A stretch of 15,508 nt of DNA, taken from the NCBI GenBank assembly GCA_012961305.1, contig DTZQ01000663.1:1-15508 (forward strand), written 5' to 3'. Shown here piece by piece: positions 1 to 8,200 of the stretch (position 1 is its first letter; each line of letters starts with the position of its first letter). A model generated the notes under the pieces. That model did no database searches. It had not been told where the DNA came from and saw only the letters and a program-made list of their open reading frames with translations. The position numbers and the translations under genes are program-made. This DNA is from Armatimonadota bacterium. GTDB taxonomy: Bacteria > Armatimonadota > UBA10988 > DTZQ01.

Positions 1-530
1 CTATGGATGAAGAGGCTTGGCGCGAGGCGGCGGTTGTCAAGCGATTCCTCCTGCTGGGTCAGAAGGCGTTCCCCAAGGTGAAGACGGAGGTCCGGGTGTT
101 TTACAATGAAGCGCACCTTTACGTGGGCTTCCGCTGTGAAGAGCCCGAACGCCGCAAACCTCTCACGGGCACAGGGGCGCTGTGGCGCGACGATGAGGTC
201 GAACTGTGGATCGACCGACAGGGCAAAGCCAAGAGTTACATTCAGTTCATCGTCAACGCAGGGGGTGAGTGGATAGCCCTGAGCGAAAAAGGTCCTAAGC
301 AGTGTCCGGCGCGCGTCTCGGTTGGCATCCGACCTCGGGAATGGATTGTGGAGATTGCATTGCCGTTTTCCATGCTTGGAGGACCCCCGCGCAAGGGCGA
401 GGTCTGGCGAATTAATTTCTGCCGCCATAGACCCGCGAGCGCACGCTTGCCCCGGCAACTGATTACTTGGAGTCCATTGAAATCAGGATTCAACGAACTT
501 CAGCGGTTCGGATTGGCTGTGTTCAAATAA
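1..530 (+). CDS. CBM9/DOMON-like domain protein, 3' end only (partial)
   Basis: The visible 175 residues look like a family 9 carbohydrate-binding-like (DOMON-type) beta-sandwich. The opening MDEEAW matches the usual 'LDG.LDEEAW' start of this domain. It is followed by TEVRVFYNEAHLYVGFRCEEP, then WRDDEVELWID (about residues 61-71), then YIQFIVNAGGEW and a closing VEIALPFSMLG...GEVWRINFCRH block, all in family order. The Trp and Asp/Glu of the WRDDEVELW segment are the typical conserved positions. The domain normally starts a few residues upstream, so the window edge cuts the gene and the ATG at position 3 is probably internal. Such domains are usually extracytoplasmic and occur alone or at the end of glycan-related proteins; the ligand cannot be inferred. 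The gene ends at TAA 528-530 and converges on the TPR gene. Confidence 0.75.
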   Translation, partial: MDEEAWREAAVVKRFLLLGQKAFPKVKTEVRVFYNEAHLYVGFRCEEPERRKPLTGTGALWRDDEVELWIDRQGKAKSYIQFIVNAGGEWIALSEKGPKQCPARVSVGIRPREWIVEIALPFSMLGGPPRKGEVWRINFCRHRPASARLPRQLITWSPLKSGFNELQRFGLAVFK

Positions 531-635
531 GGGATGTGGATGTTACGGCAAAGCCTGGATAGAGCCGCAGAATGCCGGCTCGGGAAGCCGGGCTCAGGCT
601 TGCAAGTCGTGCGTCGAAGGCGGCCGGTCATGGTA
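531..635. other. Convergent intergenic region
   Basis: About 105 bases lie between the CBM9-like gene and the converging TPR gene. The only structure seen is a short GC-rich hairpin (575-591). No promoter or RNA gene is recognised. Confidence 0.6.
575..591. terminator. Possible bidirectional terminator hairpin (weak)
   Basis: CCGGCT (575-580) pairs with AGCCGG (586-591) around a 5-base loop, CGGGA. It lies between two convergent genes, where a terminator is expected. There is no T-run on either side, so it is not a classical intrinsic terminator. Confidence 0.25.
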
Positions 636-2366
636 TTACTTTACCCGCGGCAAGGCCGGGTAACGGGCTTCGGCTTCCCGGGCCGCTTCGATTTGGCCGG
701 CCTGGCGAGAGGCACGGGCAAGATAGTAATGCGCTTGAGACCATTCCGGGTATCGTTCGCTCAGCCGCTCCCACAGGGCTATGGCCTCTCGTAAATCCTC
801 GGCTGTGGGTTCGTACCGCTTTCCGTTTACCACCCTCCCCGCAAGCAGGGAGATTCCCTGCGGGCAGGGGTACAGAATGCTTTCCGGGTCGGCATCGGCC
901 AGCCGCCGGAATAGGGGTTCGTAGTCCAGGGGGAAGGTGATGGAAACTTTGACCCCTCCTCCATAGGAGGCACACGATATATGGGCCGAAGGAAAGTAAA
1001 AGGCTGCTTTACTCTCGGCCAGAGCACGGCGAAAGGCCTCCGGCTGGCAGCAGCGGAGGGCCTCCAAGTACAGGGGGCGGGAGGCAGAATTACGGGCAGG
1101 CTCCAGCCACTTCCGGGCTTCTTCCGGCCGGTTGCACTCCAGGGCTACCAAAGCCCGGAACTGGCGGGCCAGTTGGGCGTAATAATCTGTTTTGCTCTGC
1201 GGGATTTCCTCATAAGCCTCCGCCGCCCCCTGCAAATCGCCCAACCGATGGCGGGTATAGCCCAAACTCAGGGCCACTTGACAGCGAAAGCCATCCTCTG
1301 GTGGGGAGGATTTTACCCGCTCCCACAGGGCTTGCAACTCCCGGCGGGCCTGCTCCCAGTATCCACTGCGGGCATACAGGGCAGCCAGATACAGGGGTAA
1401 ATAACGGGTATCCGCTGGTTTGAGGGACAGGGCTTTCCGGGCGTGGCGGATGGCTTCTGACCAGCGGTTCAGGCGCTCACACAGGTGGGCAGCGGACAAA
1501 TGGGCCGCATAGTCCTCTGGCTGACGGCGGAGGATTTCACGGTATTGGGCCAGGGCTTCTTCTGTTTTTTCCCTCTCCTCCAATTGTCCTGCCCATAGGC
1601 GCTGGGCAGAGAGGTTTTCGGGGTCTAAAGCCACTACTTCCGCGTAACGCTCCAGCACCAAAAGGGCCTTTTTATTGTGGGGGTCGTAGTGCAGGAGGGT
1701 CTCATATTCCTGCCGCGCTGCATCTCTGGTCTCGCCCCCAAGGGAGAAGTCGGAGGCCAACTGCTCCCGCGGAGAACTGAGATAGCCCGCTCTGCCGGAG
1801 AGCAGTTCGGCCAGCAGCAAGCGGGGTTCAACTTCCTCCGGCTGGCGTTCCAAAAACAGGCGAAGAAACACCAGGGCGGCTTCCAAGTGCACATCGGGAA
1901 CTGAAAAAGAGGTGGCCGCGCGGGGGCAAATTTGCTCCTGGGCCCAAGAGAGAACCTCTTCCGGTCTCGCTTTCCGGGGAAAGGAGCGATAGGCAGCGGC
2001 CCATTCGGCCTGTGCTTCTTCCCACTTTCCGTCCAGATACAGAGCCACTCCCCGGCAGAGGTGTCGCAGCAGGGCTTCCCGTTCGCCGGTGACCTGGGCG
2101 TAGGCGGCGGCAGCGGCGGCGTAGCGTTTCAAACCCAACAGGGCATGGCCCCGCCGAAAGGCTGTCTCATCGGCGGGGGAAGGAGGGGGAGCGGTGGGCC
2201 GAGAAGAGAAAACGTAACTTCGTTTGGGTGTCGGTTCAGACGAGAGGGCTGCCGCCGGAATGCGCTCCAGCATTTCCATGCTTAGCAGGGCCACCACATA
2301 GGCCCATCGCTGCTGGCGGATGGCTCCCTGGGTCTCCCGAACTACCTCTAACCCCCAGCGTTTCAT
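636..2366 (-). CDS. TPR-repeat protein
   Basis: A 576-residue helical-repeat protein. Clear tetratricopeptide repeats run at about residues 245-350 (the A..Y...L...P pattern in EEALAQYREILRRQPED and WSEAIRHARKALSLKPAD). Weaker repeats occur at about 68-105, 340-430 and near the C terminus (ERYPEWSQAHYYLARA). A proline-rich stretch lies at about 57-64. No signal peptide or confident membrane segment is seen, so it is probably cytoplasmic. TPR proteins act as protein-protein scaffolds; no enzymatic domain is visible and the partner is unknown. The start ATG (2364-2366) has AGGAGG (complement of 2374-2379) 7 nt upstream. That Shine-Dalgarno shares a base with the stop codon of the upstream response regulator, so the two genes are very likely co-transcribed and possibly translationally coupled. 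Confidence 0.85.
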   Translation of the reverse strand: MKRWGLEVVRETQGAIRQQRWAYVVALLSMEMLERIPAAALSSEPTPKRSYVFSSRPTAPPPSPADETAFRRGHALLGLKRYAAAAAAYAQVTGEREALLRHLCRGVALYLDGKWEEAQAEWAAAYRSFPRKARPEEVLSWAQEQICPRAATSFSVPDVHLEAALVFLRLFLERQPEEVEPRLLLAELLSGRAGYLSSPREQLASDFSLGGETRDAARQEYETLLHYDPHNKKALLVLERYAEVVALDPENLSAQRLWAGQLEEREKTEEALAQYREILRRQPEDYAAHLSAAHLCERLNRWSEAIRHARKALSLKPADTRYLPLYLAALYARSGYWEQARRELQALWERVKSSPPEDGFRCQVALSLGYTRHRLGDLQGAAEAYEEIPQSKTDYYAQLARQFRALVALECNRPEEARKWLEPARNSASRPLYLEALRCCQPEAFRRALAESKAAFYFPSAHISCASYGGGVKVSITFPLDYEPLFRRLADADPESILYPCPQGISLLAGRVVNGKRYEPTAEDLREAIALWERLSERYPEWSQAHYYLARASRQAGQIEAAREAEARYPALPRVK

Positions 2367-2378
2367 GGCTTTCCCTCC

Positions 2379-3719
2379 TCACACCTCCAACTTATACCGC
2401 TTAATTTTGTTGTACAGCGTTTCGCGGTGGATGCCTAAGATTTCCGCGGCCCGGTTTTTGTTGCCGTTTACCTTCTGGAGCACCCGGCGGATGTGTTCTT
2501 TTTCCACCTCGGCCAAGGTGCGCTCCTCCAGGGCTGTCCATTCCTGTTCTGCCGGCCGCAGGAAAGCAAAGTCTGCTGTGCCCAATATTTCGTTCTCCGC
2601 CAAAACCACCGCCCGTTCAATGGCATTTTCCAGTTCCCGCACATTGCCCGGCCAGGGATATTTTTGCAGCAGGGTCAGGGCTTCCTCGGTAATGCCTTTC
2701 ACCGGGCGGTTAGTTTCGGCGGCGATGCGTTGTAAGAAAGCCTCGGCCAGCAGGGGAATGTCGCCTTTGCGCTCGCGCAGCGGAGGGACGAAGATAGGGA
2801 TGACGTTCAGCCGATAGTACAAATCCTCGCGGAAGGGCACCGCCCGGTTGGGGTCCAGGAGGTTTTGGTTGGTTGCGGCAATGATGCGCACGTCCACCCG
2901 TAGGGTTTGGGTGCCTCCTATCCGCTCGAACTCCCGCTCCTGCAACACCCGCAGCAGTTTGACCTGGACGCTGGGGGAAATGTCACCGATTTCGTCCAGA
3001 AACAGCGTACCTCTATCGGCCAGTTCAAATCGCCCCGGACGTTGCTCATAGGCATCGGTATAGGCCCCTTTCTCATGGCCAAACAACTCAACTTCCAATA
3101 GGTTCTCTGGCAAAGCAGCACAACTGACTTTAATGAAAGGGCGGTGACGGCGAGGACTCTTGCGGTGAATAGCGCTGGCCACCAGTTCCTTACCCACTCC
3201 GCTCTCGCCAGTAATGAGCACCGTCGAGTCAGTGGAGGCGACTTTGTCAATTAACTCCAAAACCTGCTTGATTTGGGGGCTTTCGCCCAAAATGACCCGC
3301 TTGCCTGCCTCGCGAGCCAGTTGTTCCCGCAGGCGGCGGTTCTCTTCCTCCCGCTCCTGTTCGCGAAAGACTCGCTCAATGCGCAGCAGTATCTCCTCGG
3401 GGTCGAAGGGTTTGGTGAGGTAATCCACCGCTCCCTGGCGCATGGCCTCCACCGCGCTCTCCACCGACCCGTAGCCGGTCAGCACCATCACTGCCGTGCG
3501 GGGCCACAGGGAGCGAACTTGTTGCAGTAACTCCTCCCCGCTCATCTGGGGCATCCGCAGGTCGGTAATGACCAAGGGAAAGGACTCGCGGGCCAAACAG
3601 TCCAGGGCTTCCCGCCCGTTCAGGGCCGTAGTGACCCGATAGCCTTTCTTGCGCAAGACCCCCTGCATGGTCAGTAAGATGTCCTCCTCGTCGTCCACCA
3701 ATAGGATTTTGCGTTCCAT
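2379..3719 (-). CDS. NtrC-family sigma-54-dependent response regulator
   Basis: A 446-residue two-component activator with three domains. The receiver (about 1-118) has the acidic pair D9/D10, phosphoacceptor D53 (LVITDLRMP), T81 and K103 (LTKP). The AAA+ domain (about 142-370) has Walker A GESGVGKE (171-178), Walker B LFLDE (D242/E243) and arginine-rich REDLYYRLN. A Fis-type helix-turn-helix sits at about 415-446 (NRAAEILGIHRETLYNKIKRY). A coiled linker joins the first two domains. The family hydrolyses ATP to remodel sigma-54 RNA polymerase from enhancer sites. The sigma-54 contact loop reads GAYTDA (218-223) instead of GAFTGA. The reading frame extends 16 codons further upstream, but ATG 3717-3719 is preferred because GGGAGG (complement of 3726-3731) sits 6 nt before it and MERKILLVDDEED is the normal receiver start. 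No histidine kinase lies in the window. Confidence 0.95.
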   Translation of the reverse strand: MERKILLVDDEEDILLTMQGVLRKKGYRVTTALNGREALDCLARESFPLVITDLRMPQMSGEELLQQVRSLWPRTAVMVLTGYGSVESAVEAMRQGAVDYLTKPFDPEEILLRIERVFREQEREEENRRLREQLAREAGKRVILGESPQIKQVLELIDKVASTDSTVLITGESGVGKELVASAIHRKSPRRHRPFIKVSCAALPENLLEVELFGHEKGAYTDAYEQRPGRFELADRGTLFLDEIGDISPSVQVKLLRVLQEREFERIGGTQTLRVDVRIIAATNQNLLDPNRAVPFREDLYYRLNVIPIFVPPLRERKGDIPLLAEAFLQRIAAETNRPVKGITEEALTLLQKYPWPGNVRELENAIERAVVLAENEILGTADFAFLRPAEQEWTALEERTLAEVEKEHIRRVLQKVNGNKNRAAEILGIHRETLYNKIKRYKLEV

Positions 3720-3725
3720 GTATAT

Positions 3726-3731
3726 CCTCCC
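3726..3731 (-). promoter_or_regulatory. Shine-Dalgarno site deciding the response-regulator start
   Basis: GGGAGG on the minus strand, 6 nt upstream of ATG 3717-3719. It supports the internal start over the longer open frame beginning at 3767, which would lie inside or at the promoter. Confidence 0.75.
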
Positions 3732-3733
3732 AC

Positions 3734-3762
3734 TTGCTTTTCGGCGTCTCATTTGGTATAAT
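3734..3762 (+). promoter_or_regulatory. Extended -10 sigma-70-like promoter for anmK
   Basis: TTGCTT (3734-3739), a 17-base spacer and a perfect TATAAT (3757-3762), with a TGG (3754-3756) forming the TGn extended -10 element. The start point would be near 3769, leaving a leader of about 100 nt before anmK that contains the heptad repeat tract. Confidence 0.7.
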
Positions 3763-3786
3763 AGCATAAGTTGCCAGATTCGTCAA
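3758..3786 (-). promoter_or_regulatory. Sigma-70-like promoter for the response regulator/TPR operon
   Basis: On the minus strand TTGACG (complement of 3781-3786) is followed by a 17-base spacer and TATTAT (complement of 3758-3763). Hexamer match and spacing are close to the housekeeping consensus. Transcription would start near 3751, giving a leader of about 30 nt. The -10 overlaps that of the opposing anmK promoter. Confidence 0.7.
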
Positions 3787-3788
3787 CC

Positions 3789-3830
3789 GGTAATGGCCTA
3801 TGGCTTATTGCTTATCGCCTATCGTCTAAG
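3789..3830 (+). repeat. Degenerate heptad tandem repeat, tract 1
   Basis: Successive 7-base units: GGTAATG, GCCTATG, GCTTATT, GCTTATC, GCCTATC, then a decayed GTCTAAG. The core is GCYTATN. It lies in the untranslated leader between the anmK promoter and start codon. A second tract in the same phase, opening with the same GGTAATG unit, lies just downstream of anmK (5151-5178). Confidence 0.6.
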
Positions 3831-3871
3831 GTTCGTGAGGTTCGCTGGAAAATCGCCGATAGGTCAAGGGG

Positions 3872-5110
3872 ATGCTTTACTTGCAACCGAAGGAAACTTA
3901 TCGGGCGGTGGGGCTGATGTCGGGCACTTCGGCCGATGCGGTAGACGCGGCGCTGGTAGAAATTAAGGCTGAAGGGGAAAGGGTGCAGGTACGGTTAATG
4001 GCTTTCGCCGCCTACCCCTTTCCCCCTGCCTTGAGGGAAGAGGTGCTGGCCCTTGGCGAGTGTGGAACTACGGCCGCGGTGTGTCGGCTCAACTTTGCTT
4101 TGGGGGAAGTGTTCGCCGCGGCGGCTTTGGCGGTGCTGGAGCGGGCCAAGGTTGCCCCGTCAGAAGTGGATTTTATCGGCTCTCACGGCCAGACGGTCTA
4201 TCACTGTCCGCCCGTGGGAAACAAGCCCGGTTCCACTTTGCAATTGGGTGAACCCAGCGTCATCGCTGAGCGCACGGGTATTACCACGGTGGCCGAGTTT
4301 CGCTACCGCGACTTGGCGGCCGGGGGACAGGGTGCTCCTCTGGTGCCCTACGTGGACTGGCTGTTGTTCCGCGATCCGGGAAAGTCGCGAGCGGTGCAGA
4401 ACATCGGTGGCATTGCCAACGTGACTTATCTGCCCGCAGGGGGAGGATTGGAGGAAGTACTGGCTTTTGACACGGGGCCGGGCAATATGCTAATAGATGG
4501 CTTGGTGCGGGCTTTGACCCAGGGTCAAGAGACCTGCGACTGGAACGGCCGGCAGGCGGCCCGGGGACGAGTGGAACCTGGGTTACTGAGGGAACTGTTG
4601 GCCCATCCATTTTTCGCTCAGGTGCCGCCGAAATCCACCGGCCGGGAGGCGTTCGGGGAGCCGATGGTGACTCAAATGTTGGCGGAGGGACGCCGACGGG
4701 GACTAAAGGCGGACGACCTCATCGCCACGGCTACGGCTCTCACCGTAGAGACCATTGCCCAGAGTTACGAACGGTTCCTCCTCCCACGAGGGCCGGTGGA
4801 GGAGGTCATCCTGAGCGGCGGCGGGGCGGCCAATCCGACCCTGCGGCGAATGCTCAAGGCTCGACTGGGGCCCATCCCAGTGCGTTTGAGCGACGAGTTC
4901 GGCCTGCCCAGTGAAACCAAAGAGGCCCTTGTTTTCGCCGTTTTGGCCTGGGAGACCCTGCGGGGTCGGCCCAGCAACGTCCCTTCCGCTACGGGCGCTA
5001 AGCGACCGGTGGTCTTGGGAAAAATCGTGCCCGGGACGGGGAACCTGGGGGTCAATGAAATTTCCCCTCAGTGGCTGTTGACGGGGGAAAAGAATTGTGG
5101 TATGATATAG
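3872..5110 (+). CDS. anmK: Anhydro-N-acetylmuramic acid kinase (AnmK)
   Basis: A 412-residue ASKHA-fold kinase. It converts 1,6-anhydro-MurNAc, ATP and water to MurNAc-6-phosphate during cell-wall recycling in the cytoplasm. Family motifs appear in order: GLMSGTSADAVD (about 14-25), FIGSHGQTVYH, QLGEPSVIAERTGITTVAEFRYRDLAAGGQGAPLVP written here as separate QLGEPS, EFRYRDLAAGGQGAPL blocks, NIGGIANVTY, FDTGPGN with the catalytic Asp at D200, LSGGGAANP (about 314-322) and a C-terminal ATGA block. An in-frame TAG at 3860-3862 bounds the start. ATG 3872 is chosen, with AAGGGG directly upstream, although that spacing is unusually tight. Its length and motifs are normal for the family, so it should be active. 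The 3' end contains the promoter of the next gene. No MurNAc-6-phosphate etherase (murQ) is visible nearby. Confidence 0.95.
   Translation: MLYLQPKETYRAVGLMSGTSADAVDAALVEIKAEGERVQVRLMAFAAYPFPPALREEVLALGECGTTAAVCRLNFALGEVFAAAALAVLERAKVAPSEVDFIGSHGQTVYHCPPVGNKPGSTLQLGEPSVIAERTGITTVAEFRYRDLAAGGQGAPLVPYVDWLLFRDPGKSRAVQNIGGIANVTYLPAGGGLEEVLAFDTGPGNMLIDGLVRALTQGQETCDWNGRQAARGRVEPGLLRELLAHPFFAQVPPKSTGREAFGEPMVTQMLAEGRRRGLKADDLIATATALTVETIAQSYERFLLPRGPVEEVILSGGGAANPTLRRMLKARLGPIPVRLSDEFGLPSETKEALVFAVLAWETLRGRPSNVPSATGAKRPVVLGKIVPGTGNLGVNEISPQWLLTGEKNCGMI
5078..5106 (+). promoter_or_regulatory. Sigma-70-like promoter inside the 3' end of anmK
   Basis: TTGACG (5078-5083), a 17-base spacer and TATGAT (5101-5106), with TGG (5098-5100) as an extended -10 element. 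It ends just before the anmK stop at 5108-5110. The start point would be near 5113, giving a leader of about 110 nt for the M28-like/FtsX gene. Confidence 0.65.
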
Positions 5111-5150
5111 CCATAAGGGGACGTTGAGAGGTGACAACCTAAAACGCAAA

Positions 5151-5178
5151 GGTAATGGCTGACTGCTGAATGCTTAGG
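5151..5178 (+). repeat. Degenerate heptad tandem repeat, tract 2
   Basis: Units GGTAATG, GCTGACT, GCTGAAT, GCTTAGG, a shorter and more decayed version of the tract upstream of anmK, starting with the identical heptamer. It lies in the leader of the large membrane protein gene. The rest of this 114-base gap (5111-5224) shows only a small inverted repeat, AGGT/ACCT (5129-5140), and the ribosome binding site. Confidence 0.5.
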
Positions 5179-5224
5179 TGAGATTAAGTGAGGGGGGTGA
5201 AAGTTGTTTTCGAGGAGATAGACC

Positions 5225-8200
5225 ATGGGCGGGAAACGTTTGGGGAAGTTGCTGGGGGGAGTCATCGGGGGGATGCTGCTGTTGATGGGATTGCCAGCCT
5301 GGGCCCAGGAGGAAATTGACGCGGCCACGGTAGCCCGCTATCAGGAATGGGCTGCGGCCGTTGACGAAAAGGCCATCGAACGGCATGTGTACCACCTGGC
5401 CAGTTTGGGCTCCCGGGTTACGGGCTATCCCGGCTGCGAAATGGCGGCCACTTACGTCTTCGAGAACCTGGCGGCTCTGGGGTTCGAAGATGTGCATTAC
5501 GAGGAATACGAGGTGGCCGTTCCCATCGACCGGGGGGCATCCATAGAGGTGTTAGGTGAAGAGGGCCGGGAACTGGAAATGTATCCCCTTTGGCCCAACT
5601 TGGTGCGCACGCCACAACTGCCACCCCAGGGGAGGGAGGGCAAACTCATCTACGCCCGGGGCAGTGCGCTGCGGGATTACAATGGGGAGGATGTGGACGG
5701 AAGCATTGTGCTGGTGGATTTCAACTGTGGCCTGGAATGGCTAAATGCACCCCGGTTGGGGGCCAAGGCGGTTATCTTCATTGAGCCGGACAGCACGGTG
5801 CGGGGGGAGGCGGAGGCCAAATTTATCTCTATTCCCATTGATTTTCCCCGCTACTACATTTCCCGCCGCAATGCTGATTATCTTTTGACCCTTTTGGAAA
5901 CGCGGCCGGAGGTGCGGGTAAGGTTACGCTGTCGCATGACTTGGGAGCGGCGGCGGGCGCGGAACATCGTGGCCTTCCTGCCCGGCCGCGACAGCAATTT
6001 GGCCTCTCAAATTGTCTGCTTACAGGCCTATTATGATTCCATGTGCGTCGTGCCCAGCCTGGCTCCGGGGGCGGAATCGGCCCTGGGGGTGGCCACCCTG
6101 CTGGAGTTGGCCCGGGTAATTAAAGCCAACCCGCCGGGTCGGTCGGTAATGTTCCTGGCCACTTCGGGGCATTTTGAAGGGCTGGCGGGCACGCGGGCCT
6201 TTCTGGAGAACCACTTTACTGAGTTGGAGGAGGGTTCCCTCAAACTTTCGCTGTTCATCGCCCTGGACCTCTCCTCGCGCACCGAGGGGGTGGGCCTGTT
6301 CTTCAAGGGTATGCTGTACAACCAGCGGGAGGACATTCGCCGCAACTTCTCCGATTTGGCCCGCATTTGCCGCGAGAATGCGCAGAAAATCGCGGTGGTC
6401 CTGGGAGTTCCACCCGACCGGGCCTTTGCCGACGGGGTCAATCCCGTGCAGGGCAAGGACTGGCGCAACTTCATCCCCGGCCGAATAGCCTTGTCCCACG
6501 AGCCTTTTACCCTCGGCGGAGGACGGGGCATTGCCTTGGTAACCATTGACGATTCGCGGCCTTTGGTGGATACCCCTTTTGACCTGCCGGAGAGCGTCAA
6601 CTTCTCCAACGTGTTCAAACAGGCCCGGATGATTAGTTGTCTGCTGGCGGACATCCTGAACGACCCGGCCATATCCCTGCCGGGCCGAGCCAATTTCCGG
6701 CGCATGTCGGTCACCGGCGGCTTTGCTCAGGTGGCCGGGCGGGTGGCCGTGTTTGACCCGAAGGAGAGTTTCATCCCCGACAAGCCAGTCCCCAATTCCC
6801 TGGTGGTGCTCAAGAGCGACGCCAAGACCTACATGGGTGTACGTGGCCATTTCATCGAGATGGCTGATGAGGAGGAAGCCTGGTTCCAGTTCAACGGCAT
6901 GGCTCCTACTTCGGCGGGACGGGGTAAAACTTCGCTGGAAGCCTATGCCCTGGACCCGCTGACCGGGGCCATCGTTTACGCTCCTGACCGGGGTGTTAGT
7001 GGCGCGGAGGTGTATCCCATTGACATCAGCGTCAACCTGGGCCGGAAGGAGTTGACCATTGTGGTCTTTCCCTGCGTGGCCACGGCGCTGTTTGAACTCA
7101 TTGACCCGCAAACCATGAACGCGCTGGCGACCATTGACATTTACGATGGGGTTACCGACAGCCAGCCGCGGGTGTATGGCTACGCAATGTCCAAAGTGGA
7201 GGACCGCTGGCAGTCGCACGTAGAGACCACTGCGGTAATTTTCTCCATTCCCGGCTCGCGCTTCAAAGTGGTCATGGGGGCTGGGCCGGCGGCCAAAAGG
7301 TTGGTGCTCATCAACTCCTACTACGTTCCGCCAGGAGGGCAAATTCCCGTAGGGGCGGAGGACCGGCGGGATGCAGCCGAGGGGTTAGGCTACCTGGTAC
7401 TGAGCCGGGGGGCGGTGGTGCCCCGGGACAAAATCTGGGCGGAGAAGGACCGCATTGCACCTATGATTTACTACACCCCCATGATGGTGGCTACGGACAT
7501 GTGGAACTTGGACGAGTTCCGCATCAAGAACCTGGCCCGGTTCCGCATCATCAATCAGGTGCTCAACCAACTGCACGAAAGCGCGCGGGAAGAACTGGAA
7601 AAGGCGGCTGAAGCCCTGAAGGAGAAAAAGTACGACAAATTCAGCGCCCACGCGCGGGCGGCCTGGGGCTATGAAGCCCGGGCCTACCCGGATGTGCAGA
7701 AAACTGCGGACGACGTGGTGAAGGGGGTGATTTTCTACTTGGCCCTGCTGGTGCCCTTCGCCTATTTCGCCGAGCGGCTGCTCTTCGCCAAACCCGACAT
7801 TCGACAGCAAATTCTCTACACCTTCGGCATCTTCTTCCTCATTTTCCTCATTTTCAGCCAGGTGCATCCGGCCTTTGACATCACCATCAACCCGGTGATT
7901 ATCCTCTTGGCCTTTGTCATGATGGCCCTGAGCGTGCTGGTAATTGCTATCGTGGTGATGAAGTTTGAAGAGCAGTTGAAACAGTTGCAGCGGCGCATCA
8001 GCGGACGGCACACGGCGGACATTGGACGGCTGGGGGTAGCCGCGGCGGCCTTCAACTTGGGCATCAGCAACATGCGGCGGCGCAAGGCCCGCACGGCCTT
8101 GACTTGTGCCACCCTGATTCTGCTCACTTTTACGGTACTGTCCTTCACCTCCGTAGTGACCAACATTCGGTTCAATGTGGTGCCCTCTCCGGGCACGCCC

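Noticed and set aside
3789..3830. Heptad repeat considered as a CRISPR array
   Set aside because: Units are 7 bases with no spacers, and no cas genes are present.
3789..3870. Possible sigma-54 (-24/-12) promoter in the anmK leader
   Set aside because: TGGC and TTGC-like bits occur, but the GG-to-GC spacing is not the required 10 bases in any pairing I tried.
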